A stretch of 15,753 nt of DNA, from contig JAJAZG010000207.1 in the NCBI GenBank assembly GCA_026785865.1, forward strand, positions 1-15,753, written 5' to 3'. The notes beneath the pieces were generated by a model, which saw only the letters and a list, made by a program, of their open reading frames with translations, did no database searches and was not told the origin of the DNA. Each line of letters starts with the position of its first letter. The first letter of the stretch is position 1. The translations under genes and the position numbers were made by a program. The DNA is from Pseudanabaena sp. CAN_BIN31. Its GTDB lineage: Bacteria > Cyanobacteriota > Cyanobacteriia > Pseudanabaenales > Pseudanabaenaceae. Shown piece after piece: positions 6,258 to 12,815 of this stretch.

Positions 6258-6914
6258 ATGTTATTTGGACTCGGCAAAAAGTTAACACTTCCTACTGCGG
6301 GAGAAGCTCTTTCTGGAAGATCTTCAACAATTCCGACTGCCTCGCATCATTTTATAAATGGTAATGCGCTAAAACCACCTTTTCCTGAAGGTATGGAAAC
6401 AGCCGTTTTTGGTTTGGGATGTTTTTGGGGAGCGGAGCGTAAGTTTTGGCAACAGAAAGGCGTTTATATCACGGCTGTGGGTTATGCCGCAGGGTTAACG
6501 CCTAACCCGACTTATGAAGAGGTTTGTTCGGGAAAGACGGGGCATAACGAGGTTGTGCTGGTTGTGTATGATCCCCAAGTGATTAGCTATGCCGATTTGC
6601 TCAAAGTTTTTTGGGAATCGCATAACCCGACCCAAGGAATGCAACAGGGTAATGACAAGGGGACGCAATATCGTTCGGGTATTTATGTTTACAATGATGC
6701 CCAAAGAAAACTGGCTGAGGACTCACTCAGAGTCTATGAAGATGCGCTGAAGGCTTCAGGGATGAAACAGGGCATTACAACGGAGATTTGTGATACTGGT
6801 GAGTTTTATTATGCTGAGGGCTACCATCAGCAATACCTTGCCAAAAATCCTGGTGGATATTGTGGCTTAGGTGGTACAAACGTTTGTTATCCTCCTACGG
6901 CAGCAGTTAGCTAG
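6258..6914 (+). CDS. msrA: Peptide-methionine (S)-S-oxide reductase MsrA
   Basis: A 218-residue MsrA that repairs methionine S-sulfoxide in proteins using thioredoxin. The catalytic motif is FGLGCFWGAE with nucleophile C55. It is followed by GYAAGLTPNPTYEEVCSG, FWESHNPTQGMQQGNDKGTQ and the glycine-rich tail YCGLGGTNVC with recycling cysteines C202 and C210. This layout is that of the long, three-cysteine type known from E. coli, including the ~45-residue N-terminal arm (LTLPTAGEALSGR). I chose ATG 6258 because this arm then matches the E. coli enzyme. An in-frame TTG at 6246 would add four residues and has no better support. The gene ends at a strong terminator. No HIP1 site lies in this gene or in DUF1816. 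Confidence 0.95.
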   Translation: MLFGLGKKLTLPTAGEALSGRSSTIPTASHHFINGNALKPPFPEGMETAVFGLGCFWGAERKFWQQKGVYITAVGYAAGLTPNPTYEEVCSGKTGHNEVVLVVYDPQVISYADLLKVFWESHNPTQGMQQGNDKGTQYRSGIYVYNDAQRKLAEDSLRVYEDALKASGMKQGITTEICDTGEFYYAEGYHQQYLAKNPGGYCGLGGTNVCYPPTAAVS

Positions 6915-6944
6915 AAAAAAGCCTCGCGATGCGAGGCTTTTTTT
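6915..6944. terminator. Bidirectional intrinsic terminator between msrA and the LpxB-related gene
   Basis: A-run, stem GCCTCGC (6921-6927), loop GAT, stem GCGAGGC (6931-6937) and a run of seven T (6938-6944). The A-run at 6915-6920 becomes a U-run on the other strand, so it can stop both convergent transcripts. It is the only textbook rho-independent terminator in the window. Confidence 0.93.
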
Positions 6945-6952
6945 AGATCAAT

Positions 6953-8245
6953 TTAAATCGCGTTGATTACTATTTCGGCGAGTTTAGTGGCTGCGCCTGC
7001 TTCTCCACATACTTTTTTTAAGCGATCGCGCATTTTTGCGAGTTCATCAGGGTGATCGAGATAAAACAAAATTTGGTTAACAATTTCAGTTGGCGTAATT
7101 TCTCCTAAAATCTCTGGCACGATCGCTTCGCCTGCCCAGATATTTGGCCAAGCTAGCAACTGACCTCTTTTTTGAATTTGCGAGATCAGAATAGAATTAA
7201 TTGATTTTGCGAAAATTTTACCCAATAATGGTGTACCTGCGAGTAAACCTAGCACCCCATCCCATCCCACTTGGATGTCAATAAAATTAGTGGGTGATAG
7301 GACGATCATCGGCAAATTTAGGGAGGTAAGCTCGGCAGTATTTGCGCCAGTGGTTGTAATGCAGATTTGACTGCTTTTGAGCATTTCATGGGCGGGGAAT
7401 TCTTGATGAATCTTGATAACTGTACCTTTAGCGGTGAGCAAGTTGCCATCCGCCAAAATTGCCGTCGATCCATCACTATCGGGCGTAGGAAAGCTAATTT
7501 GTCCATACTTAGCTAGGGCTTCGGGAGTGGTCGTTGGCGCAAGGGCGATCACTAAATCAAGATCGGGGCGCTTTTGCTGGAGAATATCGGCGATCGCCAC
7601 CACTAAAGGCACACCGATTTGCAATTTATGTCCTTTGGAACCTGGCAAAAAACAAACTCGCAGCCCAGAGTCAGAGACAATTGGTAAATCTGACTCTGCG
7701 CGATCAACCATTAAATCGCCGATCGCCGTTGCCTTTGATCTAAATTTGGCAGGGATTTTATTAGCGATCGCTTGATTGCGGACAGCAAAAAGATCCGCCC
7801 AGCGATACCATCTTGCTTCCCATTCCGCATAAATTAAGGTTTTGTAACCCAGTCGTTTGGCGATCGCCACGGTAAAAAACTGATCCCCACCCAAAAAAAT
7901 TACGATCCCCTGTTTTGCCCATTTCCAGTTAGGTGTTTTTCCCCACAATAAAAAATCAAAAAATTGATCCTGATCCAAGACCCGATCAACATTTGGAAAA
8001 CTTTTCGCCAGTTGCGCTTCTTGCCCACTGCCATTTCGACAAGGCGATAAGGCGATCGAGATCCGAAATTGTGGTTTAGATTTTTCTGTCTGCGATCTTT
8101 CTGTTGGCGAGCTTTGGACTATTGCTAAAGCCTTAAGGAAAGGGTATACCCATGTCGTCAATTCGCCAGGGCCATTGGACAGAATTAAAATATCTGTAGA
8201 AATATTTGTGGGATCAGTGGGGTGAACCATAGTTAATAAGCCCAT
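6953..8245 (-). CDS. Lipid-A-disaccharide synthase-related protein (GT-B fold)
   Basis: A 430-residue protein of the LpxB-related family found in cyanobacteria and plants, distinct from true LpxB. The N-terminal domain begins TDILILSNGPGELTTWVYPF. The segments ALSPCRNGSGQEAQLAKSFP, GIVIFLGGDQFFTVAIAKRL and YAEWEARWYRWADLF follow, then the C-terminal domain with FLPGSKGHKLQIGVPLVVAI and CITTTGANTAELTSLNLPMI. By fold it should bind a nucleotide-sugar, but its substrate is not established and I give no gene symbol. Two starts are possible: ATG 8245 (listed) and ATG 8230, which removes five residues. The longer start lies inside an 18-bp palindrome arm (8236-8253), so 8230 may be the real one. 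Neither has a Shine-Dalgarno. It is convergent with msrA and divergent from btpA. Confidence 0.85.
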   Translation of the reverse strand: MGLLTMVHPTDPTNISTDILILSNGPGELTTWVYPFLKALAIVQSSPTERSQTEKSKPQFRISIALSPCRNGSGQEAQLAKSFPNVDRVLDQDQFFDFLLWGKTPNWKWAKQGIVIFLGGDQFFTVAIAKRLGYKTLIYAEWEARWYRWADLFAVRNQAIANKIPAKFRSKATAIGDLMVDRAESDLPIVSDSGLRVCFLPGSKGHKLQIGVPLVVAIADILQQKRPDLDLVIALAPTTTPEALAKYGQISFPTPDSDGSTAILADGNLLTAKGTVIKIHQEFPAHEMLKSSQICITTTGANTAELTSLNLPMIVLSPTNFIDIQVGWDGVLGLLAGTPLLGKIFAKSINSILISQIQKRGQLLAWPNIWAGEAIVPEILGEITPTEIVNQILFYLDHPDELAKMRDRLKKVCGEAGAATKLAEIVINAI

Positions 8246-8290
8246 AAAGTAGACAGAAAAATTTGCGCCCTCTCTACTTTATGGGCTTAT
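8236..8290. repeat. Perfect 18-bp inverted repeat in the divergent btpA intergenic region
   Basis: Arms 8236-8253 and 8273-8290 pair perfectly over 18 bp with a 19-nt loop. The left arm covers the upstream start codon (8245) of the LpxB-related gene. In a leftward message starting further upstream it would fold over that start. The remaining 117 bp up to btpA are AT-rich and must contain promoters, but none stands out. Confidence 0.75.
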
Positions 8291-8407
8291 CGTCAGAAAT
8301 AGATAGTGACTCGATCAAATTCACGATAAGATTATGCACTCAAAATCAAGTTAAATTAAGAGCTAGCAACTCAGCTTTTTACCCAAATTTTTATAAACGT
8401 CACGCAT

Positions 8408-9274
8408 GTGGATTTAAATAGTTTATTTGATACACCAAAACCTGTAATTGGGGTCATCCATCTTTTGCCGTTACCTACTTCGCCGCGTTGGGGGAGCAGC
8501 CTTAGAGAGGTCATCGATCGCGCAGAACAGGAAGCGACCGCACTCGCCGCAGGTGGGGTGCATGGAATCATGGTCGAGAATTTTTTTGATGCTCCGTTTA
8601 CCAAAGATCGCGTCGATCCTGCGGTGGTCAGTGCCATGAGTCTGATTGTGCATCGTGTCAAGCAGATGGTTGGTATTCCTGTTGGCATAAATGTCCTGAG
8701 AAATGATGGACATAGTGCGCTGGCGATCGCATCCTGTGTTGGCGCTAAGTTTATTCGGGTCAATGTCTTGATGGGCGTAATGGCTACTGATCAGGGCATT
8801 ATCGAAGGCGATGCTTACAAGCTCTTGCGCTATCGCCGTGAGCTAGACTCAGATGTAAAAATATTTGCTGACGTTTTGGTGAAACATGCTCAGCCAATGT
8901 CAGTGCCGCAAATTTCTGCCGCAGTTCACGATACGATTCATCGCGGGCTTGCCGATGCGGTGATTTTATCGGGGTGGGCGACGGGGCATCCACCGACATC
9001 GGAGGATCTTAAGGAAGCAAAACTTGCCTGTGGTGATACGCCTCTGTTTGTTGGTTCTGGTGCAACATGGGAGAACGTGCCGCAGTTGATGGAATATGCT
9101 GACGGCGTAATCGTCTCTAGTTCACTCAAGCGTAATGGTCAAATTCAACAGGCGATCGATCCGATTCGGGTTAGTCGTTTTGTCGATGCCGTGCGGTTAG
9201 ATATTGCCAATAAAAAAAATAAGCATTTTGCTGAAGAGCAAATATTGCGATCGCCATCTATACCAATTGGGTAA
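8408..9274 (+). CDS. btpA: BtpA family protein (photosystem I biogenesis)
   Basis: A 288-residue TIM-barrel-like BtpA protein. Marker segments are KPVIGVIHLLPLPTSPRWGS, the GIMVENFFDAPF motif, GIPVGINVLRNDGHSALAIA, AKFIRVNVLMGVMATDQGII and the C-terminal GSGATWENVPQLMEYADGVI. In Synechocystis BtpA is a thylakoid-associated protein needed for stable accumulation of photosystem I reaction-centre proteins; the enzymatic activity, if any, is unknown. Homologues in non-photosynthetic organisms exist, so the photosynthetic role rests on the cyanobacterial context. The start is GTG 8408; the ATG at 8406 is out of frame and hits a stop at once. This gives the usual MDLNSLFDTPKP beginning. The 3' end carries a HIP1 site and a species-variable tail (KNKHFAEEQILRSPSIPIG). 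Confidence 0.93.
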   Translation: MDLNSLFDTPKPVIGVIHLLPLPTSPRWGSSLREVIDRAEQEATALAAGGVHGIMVENFFDAPFTKDRVDPAVVSAMSLIVHRVKQMVGIPVGINVLRNDGHSALAIASCVGAKFIRVNVLMGVMATDQGIIEGDAYKLLRYRRELDSDVKIFADVLVKHAQPMSVPQISAAVHDTIHRGLADAVILSGWATGHPPTSEDLKEAKLACGDTPLFVGSGATWENVPQLMEYADGVIVSSSLKRNGQIQQAIDPIRVSRFVDAVRLDIANKKNKHFAEEQILRSPSIPIG

Positions 9275-9288
9275 AATCTATAAATATC

Positions 9289-9331
9289 TATGACAGTGCA
9301 AAGCACTGTCATAAACGCTAAATTTTTTTGA
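9289..9331 (+). terminator. Hairpin and downstream T-run after btpA
   Basis: An 11-bp perfect stem (9289-9299 with 9303-9313) with an AAA loop is followed 10 nt later by a run of seven T (9324-9330). The gap between stem and T-run is too long for a classical terminator, so termination here is likely but not certain. Confidence 0.5.
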
Positions 9332-9351
9332 TCAGGTAGGTATAAATTGTC

Positions 9352-9355
9352 AGGA
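9352..9355 (+). promoter_or_regulatory. Shine-Dalgarno AGGA that sets the VKOR start
   Basis: AGGA lies 6 nt before ATG 9362. It favours this ATG over the in-frame TTG at 9347, which has no such motif. It is one of the few clear ribosome-binding sites in the window. Confidence 0.6.
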
Positions 9356-9361
9356 ACAGCT

Positions 9362-10237
9362 ATGCGAAAAAAAACTGAGCCTTGGTTGCATCGGTGGTCG
9401 CGCCCTGCGATCGTCGCTTTGTCACTATTTGGCTTTTCTTTGGTAACTTATTTGACCGTAACTCACTTTTTTGGACAAAAAGTTGCACTCTGTAATGTTG
9501 AAGGTAGTGGCTGTGACTTAGTCCTAAGTAGTGAATATGCCAAAGTTTTTGGTATTCCCCTAACCATTTTTGGAGCCTTGGGCTATCTCACACTGGGGCT
9601 TTTAGCAGGTTTGCCATTGTTACTAAAACGGGATAATCCTAAAGCCCAGTCACAAATCAAGGAATTAGCCAATTTTTTGATGTTTATGGTGGCTTCGTCA
9701 ACCTTTGTCTTTAGTGGATACCTGATGTATCTTCTCGCATCAGGCAGTATTGGCGGACAGCCGCAGGTTTGCCTCTATTGCATTTCTTCGGCAGTCGCTA
9801 TGGCGACCATTTGGACTCTCACAGTATTTGGGACTTCTTGGAAAGATGTTGGTCAGTTATTTTTTACAGGCGCAATCGTGGCGATCGTCACTTTGACTGG
9901 AACTGTAGGAGTTTACGCTAGCCAAGGTAAAATCGCGGCTCAGAGTAATTCTTTTGCAGGACGCTTAGCGCAACACTTGACCGTAACTAATGCCAAGATG
10001 TATGGCGCTTATTGGTGTCCGCATTGTATAGATCAGAAAAAACAATTTGGTGAAGCGCAGAAGTTAGTCCCTTATATTGAATGCGATTCTAAGGGTGTAA
10101 ACCCGCAAACTGAGCTATGTCAGCAAAAAGGTATTACAGGATTTCCGACTTGGGAGATCAATGGCAAAATGCTTTCTGGTGAACGCAGTTTAGATGAATT
10201 AGCAACCGCATCTGGCTATACAGGCGATCGCCAATAA
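9362..10237 (+). CDS. Vitamin K epoxide reductase-thioredoxin fusion (disulfide-forming enzyme)
   Basis: A 291-residue membrane protein with a VKOR domain (about 12-190) fused to a periplasmic/lumenal thioredoxin-like domain (about 205-285). The VKOR part has hydrophobic segments near 15-35, 63-88, 104-126, 138-158 and 166-186, the loop cysteine pair C44 and C51, and the active-site CLYC (C137-C140). The thioredoxin part has WCPHC (C219-C222), a second pair C241/C253 and the cis-proline FPTW. VKOR passes electrons from the thioredoxin domain to a quinone, so the enzyme makes disulfides in exported proteins; the Synechococcus fusion is the structural model. Its likely clients include exported proteins with paired cysteines. 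It is convergent with modB with a single base between stop codons and no terminator. Confidence 0.93.
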   Translation: MRKKTEPWLHRWSRPAIVALSLFGFSLVTYLTVTHFFGQKVALCNVEGSGCDLVLSSEYAKVFGIPLTIFGALGYLTLGLLAGLPLLLKRDNPKAQSQIKELANFLMFMVASSTFVFSGYLMYLLASGSIGGQPQVCLYCISSAVAMATIWTLTVFGTSWKDVGQLFFTGAIVAIVTLTGTVGVYASQGKIAAQSNSFAGRLAQHLTVTNAKMYGAYWCPHCIDQKKQFGEAQKLVPYIECDSKGVNPQTELCQQKGITGFPTWEINGKMLSGERSLDELATASGYTGDRQ

Positions 10238-10238
10238 T

Positions 10239-10904
10239 TTAGCGATTAGCTGAATTTTTTTGTTCTAGCATCCTCACAACAAATAGCAGCACAAAAGCGA
10301 TCGCAGTCATGATTAGTACCATTACATTGGCAAGTCCATATTCTTGCAACTGGACTGCATCATAGATAGCAAGGGGCAAGGTTTGAGTACGGCTAGGGAT
10401 ACTGCCACAAACCATCAGAGTTGCGCCAAATTCTCCTAATCCTCGCGCCACACTTAGCCCAAATCCTGCCAAAATGCCACGATAGGCAAGCGGAAGTGTA
10501 ATGTGCCAAAGCAAATCTAATCCTGAGCAACCACAGACACGAGCCGCATCTTCTAGTTCAGGATCGACATTTGCGATCGCAGCTCTAGTCGATTCCACCA
10601 TCAGTGGCATGGCAACAACTGCTGAGGCGATCGCTCCTGCTTGCCAAGTAAAGAGCAGATCGATCCCCAGCAATTCTTTGATCGGGCTGCCCCGTCCTAG
10701 CCCGATCAACAAAAAATAACCGACAACACTAGGCGGCAAAACAAGGGGTAAGTTAAGAAAAGTAGAAACTAATAGTTGCCCTGAAAATTTTGTTTTGGCT
10801 AGCCAGATGCCTAGACTCAAACCGATAATCAATACATTAGTACTAGCGACTAATGCCACCTGTAAAGACAAAATTAGCGGTGACCAAATTCCTTGCCAAA
10901 TCAC
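10239..10904 (-). CDS. modB: Molybdate ABC transporter permease
   Basis: A 221-residue inner-membrane permease of the ModB type with about five hydrophobic segments. The cytoplasmic EAA loop EDAARVCGCSGLDLLWHITL (about residues 137-156) is where an ATPase would dock. The N-terminal LILSLQVALVASTNVLI and the LNLPLVLPPSVVGYFLLIGL segments are typical of ModB. The start is GTG 10904, overlapping the modA stop by 4 bp (GTGA), so it is translationally coupled. In several cyanobacteria ModB is fused to the ATPase ModC; here the frame ends after the permease and no ATPase gene follows, because the convergent VKOR gene begins after 1 bp. A sulfate or tungstate permease is the main alternative, but pairing with ModA supports molybdate. 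Confidence 0.9.
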   Translation of the reverse strand: MIWQGIWSPLILSLQVALVASTNVLIIGLSLGIWLAKTKFSGQLLVSTFLNLPLVLPPSVVGYFLLIGLGRGSPIKELLGIDLLFTWQAGAIASAVVAMPLMVESTRAAIANVDPELEDAARVCGCSGLDLLWHITLPLAYRGILAGFGLSVARGLGEFGATLMVCGSIPSRTQTLPLAIYDAVQLQEYGLANVMVLIMTAIAFVLLFVVRMLEQKNSANR

Positions 10905-11719
10905 CGACTCTCTGACTCCAACGGCAATAGATAGCCATATTTCTGAATTAAGGCGCGTACTTTTTGACTAGCGATCAAGTCAGCAAATTGCTTCGCTTCC
11001 TTTGGGTGCGGTACATTCTTGGGGATCGCTAACATCTGCTCAAGGGGCTTATGGAGTTTACTGTCAATGGCAGTCCATTTTCCAGATTTATTGATCGTGT
11101 TTGCGAGGGCAACGATCGCCACATCGACATTTCCTGTTTCTACATACTGTTGCGCTTGAGTAATATTTTCACCCAAAATTATTTGGGGTTGGAGTTGCTC
11201 CCAAATTCCTGCTGACTGCAAGGCTTCTCTTGCGGCAATACCGTAGGGAGCCGTGGCTGGATTGGCGATCGCAATTCGTTTGATCTTAGGATTGAGTAAG
11301 TCTTGGAGGGTTTTAATTTTGATCGGGCTATCTTGTCTCTGCCAAGTTCCGATCGCTCCGATTGCATAGACTCTTTTCGTCTCAGAAATAATTAGCCCTT
11401 TTTGATCGAGATCTTCTATTGCTTTTTTATTGGCGGCGGCAAATAGATCTACCGCAGCACCTTGCTCGATTTGCTGGGCGAGTTTAGTAGTCGCCCCCAA
11501 GTTAAATAGAGCCTTGTGGCCAGTTTGCTGTTCCCATAGTTTGCCAATTTCTGGGGCTAAGGAGTTGAGATTTGCCGCCGCCGATATCGTCAAAGTAATA
11601 GGCGCACTTTTTGGCACGGCAGGGGCTGATGTAATCGGATTTTGTCGGCTAGAAATACCACAGGCTGCTAAAAGACCTACCAAAAATAGAGATAAAAATA
11701 GCCACTGATATTTTTTCAT
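10901..11719 (-). CDS. modA: Molybdate-binding lipoprotein of ABC transporter
   Basis: A 272-residue periplasmic binding protein. The N-terminus is a lipoprotein signal (MKKYQWLFLSLFLVGLLAAC) with lipobox L17-A18-A19-C20, so it should be anchored to the membrane by lipid. The mature part shows the ModA pattern: LTISAAANLNSLAPEIGKLW, FNLGATTKLAQQIEQGAAVD, the LFAAAN-KKAI segment and NPATAPYGIAAREAL. It captures molybdate (or tungstate) and delivers it to ModB. I chose ATG 11719 rather than an upstream in-frame TTG at 11728, because ATG overlaps the preceding stop as ATGA and places the lipobox correctly. Both ends are 4-bp overlaps, so the gene sits in the middle of a tightly coupled unit. Confidence 0.93.
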   Translation of the reverse strand: MKKYQWLFLSLFLVGLLAACGISSRQNPITSAPAVPKSAPITLTISAAANLNSLAPEIGKLWEQQTGHKALFNLGATTKLAQQIEQGAAVDLFAAANKKAIEDLDQKGLIISETKRVYAIGAIGTWQRQDSPIKIKTLQDLLNPKIKRIAIANPATAPYGIAAREALQSAGIWEQLQPQIILGENITQAQQYVETGNVDVAIVALANTINKSGKWTAIDSKLHKPLEQMLAIPKNVPHPKEAKQFADLIASQKVRALIQKYGYLLPLESESR

Positions 11720-12549
11720 AAATTCCAATAGCTAGCTCTTTCTTTGAGCCAGCCATTTTTGCGCCATTTTTCAACTATATCAAAGACCTGATCGCGTAAA
11801 TCTAAATGTTGTAAACCACGCGGTAAGGCGATCGCTAAACTATGAACTGCCAAAGGTTGCCCAATAATTTCATAATCAGGATGATCCTTGAGCCATTGCG
11901 CGAGACTACTGCGATCGCCGACAAAAGCTTTAACTTTGCCAGATTGCAAAGCCCCTAAACCATCTGCATAGGTATTTGCGCCAATAATGGCGGCTTTTGG
12001 AAATTGCGATTGAATCACCGCGATCGCCGCAGAGTTTTTGAGAACACTGATATTTACAGGTTGTTTGAGTTCTTGAGAAGTTGTGCCACGCTTAGCGATC
12101 GCGATCGTGCTGTCGGTGTAGTAGGGCAAAGAAAAATCAACTAGGCGCGATCGATTGGTAGTAACGGTAATTTGGGCGATCGCCAGATCAATTTGATTAT
12201 TTTGTAATGCGGATAGGCGATCGCGATTTTTTAAGGGTCTCAACTCAAGCGGAATGTCTAGCTCTTTCGCTAACTCACGCGCGATATCAATTTCTAAACC
12301 TGACAAGTTGCCATTGCGATCGCGAAATCCTAGCGGCGGCAAATTATCTTTTACCCCAATAATTAACTTGTCTCGTTTTTGAGTGCTGCCTATTTCTGAG
12401 GCGATCGCCTTGTTTTGTGACTGAGGCACTAGATAACTTTCTACACTAGATAGGGCAATCAATGTGACAGCTAATGGTATTGCTGACAAGTAATTAAAAT
12501 ACTTCTTCCCTTTCGATTTGTAATTATTATCATTCTGAACTTCTCTCAC
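11716..12549 (-). CDS. Family 3 extracellular solute-binding protein (amino-acid type)
   Basis: A 277-residue exported binding protein. After a basic start (KSKGKKYFNYL) comes a hydrophobic segment (about 21-36) and a likely cleavage site near AIAS (about 48-51). The mature domain has the SBP_bac_3 signature: LIIGVKDNLPPLGFRDRNGN, GLEIDIARELAKEL, DLAIAQITVTTNRSRLVDFS and the C-terminal FDIVEKWRKNGWL. Family members bind polar amino acids or similar small solutes, but no amino-acid permease or ATPase lies nearby. Instead it is translationally coupled to modA by an ATGA overlap. The start is GTG 12549, with a GGAG about 10 nt upstream. A sensory or accessory role rather than transport is possible. 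What it binds cannot be read from sequence. Confidence 0.88.
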   Translation of the reverse strand: MREVQNDNNYKSKGKKYFNYLSAIPLAVTLIALSSVESYLVPQSQNKAIASEIGSTQKRDKLIIGVKDNLPPLGFRDRNGNLSGLEIDIARELAKELDIPLELRPLKNRDRLSALQNNQIDLAIAQITVTTNRSRLVDFSLPYYTDSTIAIAKRGTTSQELKQPVNISVLKNSAAIAVIQSQFPKAAIIGANTYADGLGALQSGKVKAFVGDRSSLAQWLKDHPDYEIIGQPLAVHSLAIALPRGLQHLDLRDQVFDIVEKWRKNGWLKERASYWNL

Positions 12550-12600
12550 ACAAAAATATCTCCAAAAAGTTTTGAACTCTGACTAGACCTTGTAATTTGA

Positions 12601-12629
12601 TTAATACTTTCAAAAAGTGTACCTTGCAA
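12601..12629 (-). promoter_or_regulatory. Sigma70-type promoter for the solute-binding/modA/modB unit
   Basis: On the minus strand TTGCAA (12624-12629) and TATTAA (12601-12606) are separated by exactly 17 bp. The -10 lies about 50 nt before GTG 12549, so this is a plausible promoter for all three coupled genes. It is a pattern match only. Confidence 0.5.
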
Positions 12630-12697
12630 TAGACTATATTCTCCTTGGGGCATAGGTTTTTAGATTATTTGTCCATTTGCCTAGTCGCCATACCCAG

Positions 12698-12796
12698 TAA
12701 GTAGGCAAGCATAATTAAACCCAAAAAGCTGTAGCGCACGCACAGCGTGCGCTACAGCCTTTTGGGTTTTAAAGGTTTCTTTTGCCCAGTTACTTA
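12698..12796. mobile_element. Palindromic MITE-like element, copy 1
   Basis: A ~99-bp near-palindrome. The central 25-bp stem (12717-12741 with 12745-12769) has one mismatch and an ACA loop. Outside it the arms continue through AAAGAAACC-like sequence to TAAGTA...TACTTA ends (12698-12703 and 12791-12796), with the left half about 8 bp shorter. The half 12745-12795 matches, inverted, the second copy at the right edge of the window (about 46 of 51 positions). The TA dinucleotides at both ends fit TA-target insertion as seen with IS630-type transposases, but that assignment is inference. It starts 20 bp after the rppB stop and may act as its terminator. Confidence 0.8.
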
Positions 12797-12815
12797 ATGT
12801 GTAAACAGGCGATCG

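Noticed and set aside
7413..7775. 120-residue plus-strand open frame inside the LpxB-related gene
   Set aside because: It is antisense to conserved motifs of the real gene and shows no domain or start signal of its own.
9347..9361. TTG start for the VKOR fusion
   Set aside because: AGGA at 9352-9355 is correctly spaced for ATG 9362 and lies inside the extension.
12550..12700. A small RNA, riboswitch or tRNA upstream of the solute-binding/mod unit
   Set aside because: I found only a sigma70-like promoter and AT-rich sequence; no cloverleaf or molybdenum-cofactor-type fold could be supported by eye.
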